This document shows positions 7,414-12,450 of a stretch of 12,679 nt of DNA, one piece after another. Source of the stretch: Planctomycetota bacterium. GTDB taxonomy: Bacteria > Planctomycetota > UBA1135 > GCA-002686595. The position numbers were made by a program, and so were the translations under genes. Under the pieces are notes generated by a model. It searched no databases. It was not told the origin of the DNA and saw nothing but the letters and a program-made list of their open reading frames with translations. The DNA is taken from the NCBI GenBank assembly GCA_027623615.1, contig JAQBVH010000028.1:1-12679 (forward strand), read 5' to 3'. Every line of letters begins with the position of its first letter. Positions within the stretch are counted from its first letter, which is position 1.

Positions 7414-8262
7414 CTACTCGCCCAGCCCATCACCGAACGAGGGCCGCTGCGGCCGCTCGGCGGGGGCGGGAGGCTCCTCCCCCTCCTCGTCGAGGATGGC
7501 CAGTACGTCGAGCTCGACGCAGCGCGCCTGGCTGCCGAGCAGACCCGACAGGTTGGGGGTCGTGCGCTCATCCTCGCCGCTGATCGCCTCCTTCAGGTAG
7601 GTGCCGTGCTCGGAGACGATCACGGCCTCGACCCGCCCCTCGTCGGTCAGCTCGAGTGAGCTGAATTCCATCCAGCGCTCGCGGACCATGTCCGCGCGGC
7701 GGTGTGCCACGCGCGCCGGGGTGTTCTGCTTGAGGGTCAGGCGATCGCCGACCAGCTCCGCGAGGCGCGCGGGGTCGACCTCGCCATCCACCTCGACCAG
7801 GGCCCGGTAGCGCTTGGCGTACTTGCCCTCCTTGATGACCCGCACGCGTTCCTTCTCGGTCCAGTGCAGGCCCTCGACCTCCATGCGGCCCTCGTTGCGG
7901 TCGTTGACCATCGCCTCGCAGGCGGCCAGGTCGACCTCGCTCACCTTGGGGTCGATCAGCTCGAGCACGAATGGCCGGCCGCGGCCGAGCATGCGCACGT
8001 CCAGATCCTCGCGGCCGGCGCCGTGAAACTTGTGCTTGCGGGTGCCGAAGGCCTTGCCGATCACCCAGCCGAGCAGCTCCTGAACGGAGTCCCGAGTGAG
8101 CTTGCCGAAACCCTCGCACTGCTCGCAGCCCTTGCGGCGACGCGGGTGCCCCTTGCACTTGGGACACCAAAAGATCGTCTGCGGTAGGTCGCGGGTCAGC
8201 TTGCGGTAGCGTCCCTCGAGGAACACCTTGCTGCGCGGGGGCGCGTTCTGGGGTCGGTTCAT
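7414..8262 (-). CDS. pus10: Pus10-type tRNA pseudouridine synthase (compact form)
   Basis: Pus10 enzymes convert uridine 54 and/or 55 in the T-loop of tRNA to pseudouridine. This 282-residue protein carries the complete catalytic set: HGAGREDLDVRML (80-92) with the presumed nucleophilic Asp86, followed by GRGRPFVLEL (93-102); KRYRAL with Y152; LKQNTPARVAHRRADMVR (177-194); and the C-terminal GTYLKEAISGEDERTTP (220-236), ending with 'CVELDVLAI'. All are hallmarks of Pus10 rather than of TruA or TruB. The N-terminus has C33-x2-C36 and C46-x2-C49, a compact zinc ribbon, but only about 55 residues precede the catalytic domain and no THUMP-like domain is present. The C-terminus is an acidic/Pro tail. 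The ATG at 8262 is fixed by an AGGAGA 7 nt upstream; upstream in-frame starts lack this. The gene is monocistronic and divergent from lgt. Confidence 0.87.
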   Translation of the reverse strand: MNRPQNAPPRSKVFLEGRYRKLTRDLPQTIFWCPKCKGHPRRRKGCEQCEGFGKLTRDSVQELLGWVIGKAFGTRKHKFHGAGREDLDVRMLGRGRPFVLELIDPKVSEVDLAACEAMVNDRNEGRMEVEGLHWTEKERVRVIKEGKYAKRYRALVEVDGEVDPARLAELVGDRLTLKQNTPARVAHRRADMVRERWMEFSSLELTDEGRVEAVIVSEHGTYLKEAISGEDERTTPNLSGLLGSQARCVELDVLAILDEEGEEPPAPAERPQRPSFGDGLGE

Positions 8263-8269
8263 GACCCGA

Positions 8270-8275
8270 TCTCCT
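8270..8275 (-). promoter_or_regulatory. Shine-Dalgarno site deciding the pus10 start
   Basis: AGGAGA on the minus strand lies 7 nt before the ATG at 8262. It selects this codon over in-frame ATG codons further upstream. It is also one of the few canonical ribosome binding sites in the window. Confidence 0.7.
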
Positions 8276-8316
8276 GGCCGTTGAGGCCTCATCCGGCCCT
8301 CGCTGGGCCCCAACAT

Positions 8317-8341
8317 GTCCACGCGGCGCCGCAGCGTGGAC
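8317..8341. repeat. Perfect 8-bp inverted repeat in the pus10-lgt divergent region
   Basis: GTCCACGC (8317-8324) and GCGTGGAC (8334-8341) are perfect inverted arms around a 9-bp centre that itself contains GGCGCC. Two GGAACG direct repeats follow at 8343-8348 and 8352-8357, the second inside the palindrome GAACGTTC (8353-8360). The dyad lies in the non-coding 212 bp between divergent genes, so it is a candidate operator. It is not placed as a terminator for either neighbour. Confidence 0.45.
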
Positions 8342-8458
8342 CGGAACGACTGGAACGTTCAGAGAGGACTTGGCGGGCGGCGGCGACACCCGCGGGCGAG
8401 GGAGGATAGCGCCCGCACCCAGCCGGTCAAGCGCGTGCGGTCGTCCCCGTCCCGAGTC

Positions 8459-8474
8459 TACAATCCGCCGCGGC
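8459..8474 (+). promoter_or_regulatory. -10 box close to the lgt start
   Basis: TACAAT (8459-8464) matches five of six -10 consensus bases and lies 10 nt before the lgt ATG at 8475. The intervening bases (CCGCCGCGGC) contain no Shine-Dalgarno sequence. I see no convincing -35 box. A transcript from here would have a leader of only a few bases. Confidence 0.45.
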
Positions 8475-9359
8475 ATGCACCCCATCCTGATCGACCTGGG
8501 CCCGTTCCCCCTCCGCAGCTTCGGCCTGATGGTCGTGCTCGGCTTCCTGTTGGGGGCCCACTGGTTCACACGCCTCGGTCTGCGCGGCGTGGCGGATCCG
8601 GAGACCCTGCGCGAGAAGCTCGACTCCGTCCCCATGTGGGTGCTCGGGGGCGTGATCGGCGGCGCGCGCCTGATGTATGTGATCGTCGAGGTCCTGCGCG
8701 GCAGCTCGATCGGTCAGAGCTTCGTCGACGACCCACTGAAGATCTTCTTCGTCTGGGAGGGCGGCCTGGTCATGTACGGCGGCGCCTTCGGCGGGATGCT
8801 GGGCGGCTACTGGGCCGCCCGCAAGCACGGCCTCGACCCGAGGCAGGTGCTCGACCTGGGTGTGGTCGTCGCCTTCATGGGCCTGGCCGTGGGGCGCATC
8901 GGCTGCCTGTTGGTCGGTGACGACTTCGGCAGCATCGTGCCCGAGGCGTACAAGGGCTTGCCCTTCCCCATCACGATCACCGTGCCCGAGGAGCTGAAGG
9001 TTGGCAGCCTGTTCGGCGAGGCCAACCGCGGCCAGGTGCTGTGGGCGACCCAGATCTGGATGAGCGTCAACGCCGCCTGCATCTCCGCGCTCGGGTTCAG
9101 GCTCCTGCGCCGGCGACGCTATCGCGGCCAGGTTGCGTTGCAGCTGATGGGCGTCTACTCGGTCATGCGCTTTCTGATCGAGGGCTTTCGTGGGGACGAG
9201 CTGCGTGGGGTGTGGTTCGGGGGGATCTCGACCTCGCAGCTCGTGTCGATCGTGACCGGTCTGGTCTGCCTGGCGCTGCTCGTCAGGAACCGCGGCCGGG
9301 TCGACGAGGACCTCAGCCCCTCGAACCCTGACCCGACCCCCGCAGGGGCCGGAGCGTGA
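8475..9359 (+). CDS. lgt: Prolipoprotein diacylglyceryl transferase
   Basis: Lgt moves the diacylglyceryl group of phosphatidylglycerol onto the lipobox cysteine of prelipoproteins, in the inner membrane. The 294-residue length and multi-span topology fit. Diagnostic pieces are the N-terminal 'PILIDLGPFPLRSFGLM', GGARLMYV (62-69), MYGGAFGG (100-107) with Tyr where E. coli has His103, the signature R141-I-G-C-L-L-V-G-D-D-F-G152, R232 in 'MRFLIEGFRG', and 'STSQLVSI' (252-259). Relative to E. coli, Asn146 is Cys144 and Glu151 is Asp149, a variant I associate with other non-proteobacterial Lgt proteins. An insertion of about 30 residues follows the signature. The last 25 residues form a hydrophilic Pro/Gly tail. 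The stop overlaps the next gene by 4 bases. The two lipoproteins in this window are natural substrates. Confidence 0.95.
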   Translation: MHPILIDLGPFPLRSFGLMVVLGFLLGAHWFTRLGLRGVADPETLREKLDSVPMWVLGGVIGGARLMYVIVEVLRGSSIGQSFVDDPLKIFFVWEGGLVMYGGAFGGMLGGYWAARKHGLDPRQVLDLGVVVAFMGLAVGRIGCLLVGDDFGSIVPEAYKGLPFPITITVPEELKVGSLFGEANRGQVLWATQIWMSVNAACISALGFRLLRRRRYRGQVALQLMGVYSVMRFLIEGFRGDELRGVWFGGISTSQLVSIVTGLVCLALLVRNRGRVDEDLSPSNPDPTPAGAGA

Positions 9360-10348
9360 ACCGGGACGACACGCGCGTCTTCGCGGGCATCGACGAGGCA
9401 GGCCTCGGTCCTCTGCTCGGGCCGCTGACGGTCGGTTGGAGCGCGTTCCGCGTCCCGCGCGGGCCCGTCAACCTCTGGTCGCGACTGGGTCGCGTGGTGA
9501 CCGACGAGCCGACCGAGGACCGACACAAGCTCGTCGTGGCCGACTCGAAGAAGGTCTACTCGCGCACCCCACGCGGCAGGCGTCGGCTCGAATTGACAGC
9601 GCTCACGTTCCTCGCCCAGCTCGACCCCTTCGGGCTCGGTCCGCAGTCGGGTGCGGAGCTCTTGCGCCTGACCCCGCCCGCGCTCGCCCTGCCCCGAGAG
9701 GTCGTCGCCGATCATCCCTGGTACGAGCATCTGCCCGCCGAGCTGCCGGTGCACGTCCCCGCGGACCGGCTTTCGCTGAGGCGCCAGCAGCTGCGCTCGA
9801 CCCTGCTGCGCACGGGGATCGACCTGTGCGACGCGGGGGTGCGTGTGCAGCCAGCCGGAGAACTCAACCGGCGTTGGGCCGTGACCGACAACAAGGCGCT
9901 CTCCCATTGGCACGTGACCGGCGGCGTGGTGCGGCACCTGTGGGAGACCCTGGCGGAGGAGGGGCTGGCCCTCTTCGTCGACCGGCTCGGCGGTCGGCGC
10001 CTCTACGCGCCCCTGCTCGCCGACCTGCTGCCCGGCGCGAAGGTCGAGGTGCGCTGCGAGCGCTCCGACCACTCCGAGTACATCGTGCGCGACGCCGCCC
10101 ACAGCATGCGCATCGTCTTCGCCGAGCGCTGCGAGGAGCGGGCCTTCGCCGTCGCGCTCGCCTCGTGCCTCGCGAAGTACCTGCGCGAACTCTCGATGGA
10201 GGCCTTCAACGCCTACTTCGGCGAGTTGCAGCCGGGCCTGCGCCCGACCGCGGGGTACACGACCGACGGACGGCGTTGGCTCGCAGAGGCCGCGCCCGCG
10301 CTCGCGCGCTCGCTACACGCCACGGGTGTCCTGGTCCGAGAACGCTGA
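9356..10348 (+). CDS. Divergent ribonuclease HII-like protein
   Basis: RNase HII cuts RNA, including single ribonucleotides, in RNA-DNA hybrids. This 330-residue protein shares the core motifs: F-A-G-I-D13-E14-A-G-L-G-P (family: GIDEAGRGP), VADSKK (61-66, family DSK.L), FVD209 (family vDG), and S270-C-L-A-K-Y-L-R-E278 followed by M281 and a Tyr (family SilAKv.RD..M...). The fourth acidic residue is Glu instead of Asp, the Arg of GRGP is Leu, and the VDG glycine is Arg. It also has a middle insertion of roughly 90-120 residues (about 88-200), making it longer than the usual 200-250. It may therefore be a paralogue with a changed substrate. It starts at a GTG overlapping the lgt TGA (GTGA), with AGGGG 8 nt upstream, so it is likely translationally coupled to lgt. 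Confidence 0.75.
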   Translation: MNRDDTRVFAGIDEAGLGPLLGPLTVGWSAFRVPRGPVNLWSRLGRVVTDEPTEDRHKLVVADSKKVYSRTPRGRRRLELTALTFLAQLDPFGLGPQSGAELLRLTPPALALPREVVADHPWYEHLPAELPVHVPADRLSLRRQQLRSTLLRTGIDLCDAGVRVQPAGELNRRWAVTDNKALSHWHVTGGVVRHLWETLAEEGLALFVDRLGGRRLYAPLLADLLPGAKVEVRCERSDHSEYIVRDAAHSMRIVFAERCEERAFAVALASCLAKYLRELSMEAFNAYFGELQPGLRPTAGYTTDGRRWLAEAAPALARSLHATGVLVRER

Positions 10349-10376
10349 GCTGCCCGCGCCCGGCCTGCAGACTCCG

Positions 10377-10389
10377 GGGGAAGTTCCCC
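10377..10389. repeat. Palindrome after the RNase HII-like gene
   Basis: GGGGAA-G-TTCCCC is a perfect dyad around a single central base, 28 bases after the RNase HII-like stop. Its one-base centre makes it a poor hairpin and a better candidate protein-binding site. It lies 9 bp before a second palindrome. Confidence 0.35.
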
Positions 10390-10398
10390 GCTCCCACA

Positions 10399-10410
10399 GG
10401 GACCGGTCCC
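10399..10410. repeat. Palindrome at the -35 position of the FAD oxidoreductase gene
   Basis: GGGACCGGTCCC is a perfect 12-bp palindrome ending 12 bp before the -10-like TATCCT. It covers the expected -35 position, where a repressor or activator could act. Confidence 0.4.
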
Positions 10411-10422
10411 CAGGCGCCGAGA

Positions 10423-10440
10423 TATCCTTTTCGCCCCGTC
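10423..10440 (+). promoter_or_regulatory. -10 box close to the FAD oxidoreductase start
   Basis: TATCCT (10423-10428) matches four of six -10 bases and lies 12 nt before the ATG at 10441. No ribosome binding site intervenes. The -35 region is weak (GGGACC, 18 bp upstream, inside a palindrome). Confidence 0.4.
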
Positions 10441-11766
10441 ATGAAGATTGCCATCCTCGGCGCCGGAATCTCCGGCCTCTCGCTCGCCCGCTTCCTCGTC
10501 GAGGGCGGCATCGACCCCACGGCCCTGCACCTGTTCGAGGCAGCGCCCGTCATCGGCGGGCTGTGTCGATCCAAGACGGTCGATGGCTTCACCTACGACG
10601 TCGCCGGCGGCCACATCCTGTTCAGCAAGGACGAGCCGGCGATGCAGTGGATGAAGGACTGCGCCGGCGGCGACGACGCCTTCGTGAAGCGCGACCGCAA
10701 CACGAAGATCCGCTTCGGGGATCGCTGGGTGCACTACCCCTTCGAGAACGGGATCGGCGACCTGCCCAAGCAGGCCAACTTCGACTGCATCGCGGGCTAC
10801 GTGAAGGCGTGGCACGAGCGGACTGCGAGCGGCTCCGAGGCGCCGGGCGACTTCGGCAGCTGGGTGCATTGGCGCTTCGGCGAGGGGATCGCCAAGCACT
10901 TCATGACCCCCTACAACGAGAAGATCTGGAAGCGCCCCCTCCAACAGATCACCTCGGGCTGGGTCGCCGGCCGCGTTCCGGACGCTCCGGTCGAGGACGT
11001 CCTGCGCGCGGCGGTCGGGATCCGCACGGAGGGCTACACGCACCAGTCGATCTTCTACTACCCGAAGGCGGGCGGCTTCCAGCCGATCACGGACGGCGCG
11101 GGTTCGACCCTCATGGGACGCATCCGACTCTCGACGCCCGTGACCGAAGTGCGCAAGCAGGGCGAGTCGTTCCTCGTCAACGGTGAGGAGTTCGACCGCG
11201 TCGTGTCGACCCTACCCCTAGACAAGCTGCCCGACGTCGTGGCCGACATGCCCAGCGACGTGACCGCAGCGATGCGCACCCTCGAGTACAACGGGATGAT
11301 CTGCATCCTGGTCGCCCTCGACCGCGCGCAGCACCCGAACCTGTCGTGGATCTACCTGCCCCACGATGACCAGGGCCCTGCCAACCGGGTGACCTACATG
11401 TCGAACTACTCGCCGGGCAACGCTCCCGAGGGCAAGACCTCGCTGATGGCCGAGGTCACGTGGCCGATGCACACGCCCTTCCCGGGTGGGTCGATGGAGC
11501 AGGACGTGCTGGCCGGCTTCAAGAACGCCGGCTTGCTCGAGGAGCGCGAGGTGCTCTTCACCGACCGCAGCACGGTCTCCCACGCCTACGTGGTCTTCGA
11601 CCACGACTACGACCGTCGGCGCAACGCGGCCCTCGGCTGGCTCGAGGCGCAGGGGATCACCCCCCTCGGCCGCTTCGGTCGCTACGAGTACGACAACTCG
11701 GACCAGTGCGTGATCAAGTCGCGCGCGTTGGCGGCCAAGCTGCTGCCCGAGCTGGCCCGGGGTTGA
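10441..11766 (+). CDS. FAD-dependent oxidoreductase, UDP-galactopyranose mutase/HemY-like
   Basis: The 441-residue protein begins with a Rossmann dinucleotide-binding motif, MKIAILGAGISGLSLA (G7-x-G9-x2-G12), followed by E33 for the FAD ribose and VIGGLCRS (37-44). GGHILF (56-61) and 'RNTKIRFGDRWVHYPFENGI' follow, the latter resembling the region of UDP-galactopyranose mutase-type flavoproteins where a sugar-nucleotide or isoprenoid-like substrate sits. The C-terminus has a GRFGRYEYDNSDQC segment, the usual last FAD contact of this superfamily. Likely roles are in surface-sugar formation or another amine oxidase/protoporphyrinogen oxidase-like reaction; no glycosyltransferase or haem gene is nearby to decide. 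The ATG at 10441 directly precedes the Rossmann strand. The stop lies one base from the stop of the opposing gene. Confidence 0.85.
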   Translation: MKIAILGAGISGLSLARFLVEGGIDPTALHLFEAAPVIGGLCRSKTVDGFTYDVAGGHILFSKDEPAMQWMKDCAGGDDAFVKRDRNTKIRFGDRWVHYPFENGIGDLPKQANFDCIAGYVKAWHERTASGSEAPGDFGSWVHWRFGEGIAKHFMTPYNEKIWKRPLQQITSGWVAGRVPDAPVEDVLRAAVGIRTEGYTHQSIFYYPKAGGFQPITDGAGSTLMGRIRLSTPVTEVRKQGESFLVNGEEFDRVVSTLPLDKLPDVVADMPSDVTAAMRTLEYNGMICILVALDRAQHPNLSWIYLPHDDQGPANRVTYMSNYSPGNAPEGKTSLMAEVTWPMHTPFPGGSMEQDVLAGFKNAGLLEEREVLFTDRSTVSHAYVVFDHDYDRRRNAALGWLEAQGITPLGRFGRYEYDNSDQCVIKSRALAAKLLPELARG

Positions 11767-11767
11767 G

Positions 11768-12157
11768 TCAGGCGCGCCGGCCGAACACGCCGAACTGGTA
11801 GAGGGCGCCGACCAGTGTCCCGATGGGCAGGGTGGTCGTCGCGGCGAGCGAGCAGTACGCGGCCCCCACGGCGCCGAGCATCAACCGACCGCGCATGGGC
11901 AGCCCGAGTCGGCCGGCGGCCACGAAGCCCACGGCGAAACCGATCATGAGCGAGAACCTCGGCGGCACCCCGAGGGGCGTGACCAGGTCGGCCATGTCGA
12001 GCAGCAAGCCGACGACGATCGGGCCGAAGCTCCGGGCACGGGCTCCAGGTCCCTGGTCGGGACCCCCGAGGCCGGGGCCGGGGCCGCGCTCCTCCTCTCT
12101 CGGATCGAGGCGCTCGACCTCGACCTCGATGGGTGCCTCTCGGACTTGATCACACAT
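11768..12157 (-). CDS. Small membrane protein of unknown function
   Basis: I do not recognise this 129-residue protein. It has an acidic, then Gly/Pro/Arg-rich N-terminus (about 1-45), followed by two or three hydrophobic segments: around 'FGPIVVGLLLDMADLVTPLG', 'FSLMIGFAVGFVAAGRLGLP' and a C-terminal stretch from 'LMLGAVGAAY' to 'LVGALYQFGVF'. The pattern suggests a small integral membrane protein with a cytoplasmic N-terminal tail. Start choice is uncertain: the ATG at 12157 has AGGGGA about 10 nt upstream, while an in-frame ATG at 12235 would add 26 residues and absorb the palindrome and repeats there. The stop faces that of the FAD oxidoreductase with one base between. Confidence 0.6.
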   Translation of the reverse strand: MCDQVREAPIEVEVERLDPREEERGPGPGLGGPDQGPGARARSFGPIVVGLLLDMADLVTPLGVPPRFSLMIGFAVGFVAAGRLGLPMRGRLMLGAVGAAYCSLAATTTLPIGTLVGALYQFGVFGRRA

Positions 12158-12167
12158 GCGGTGGGAA

Positions 12168-12179
12168 TCCCCTAGGGGA
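12168..12179. repeat. 12-bp palindrome before the small membrane protein
   Basis: TCCCCTAGGGGA is a perfect palindrome 10 nt upstream of the ATG at 12157 (minus strand). It overlaps the AGGGGA that could serve as ribosome binding site, so a bound protein or RNA fold there could control expression. Confidence 0.4.
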
Positions 12180-12226
12180 AAGCCTAGCTCAACTCCTTGT
12201 GGCGCAAAGGCTTGGAGAAGCCTAGC
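12180..12226. repeat. Pair of AAGCCTAGC direct repeats
   Basis: AAGCCTAGC occurs at 12180-12188 and 12218-12226, 38 bp apart. On the minus strand each reads GCTAGGCTT, containing the -10-like TAGGCT, so these may be tandem promoter elements or regulator sites for the small membrane protein gene. Confidence 0.35.
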
Positions 12227-12331
12227 CGCTGACATCTCGCGGACGCTGGACCCAGCCACTGAGTGGGCTAGCGTTCAAGCAGGGGAGTTCGTCGCTCGTG
12301 AACAGACGCAGCTCGGGCATGGGTCCCCAAC

Positions 12332-12361
12332 CTGACCGTAACGTCATCAAAACGGCATTCT
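12332..12361 (+). promoter_or_regulatory. Possible promoter of the Ig-like lipoprotein gene
   Basis: CTGACC (12332-12337), the same -35-like hexamer as at the propeller lipoprotein gene, lies 18 bp before CATTCT (12356-12361, three of six -10 bases). The stretch 12338-12400 is visibly more AT-rich than its surroundings. A transcript from here would have a leader of about 80 nt; that leader contains the palindrome CCTCCGGAGG (12416-12425). Confidence 0.25.
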
Positions 12362-12450
12362 TAGTTGGAGGCACACACGTCATCCTAACAAGCAAGAATA
12401 GTCACCCCCTGCCTCCCTCCGGAGGTCTCCCTCCCAGGGATTCGGCATCC

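Noticed and set aside
8370..8474. Upstream in-frame extension of lgt.
   Set aside because: Lgt homologues start with the short sequence 'MHPILIDLGP', and the -10-like TACAAT would fall inside the extension.
9436..11766. A single open frame of 776 codons running through the RNase HII-like gene into the flavoprotein gene.
   Set aside because: The first 335 codons are an Arg/Pro/Ala-rich shadow of the RNase HII-like gene in another frame. The Rossmann motif starts exactly at the ATG at 10441, which has its own -10-like box.
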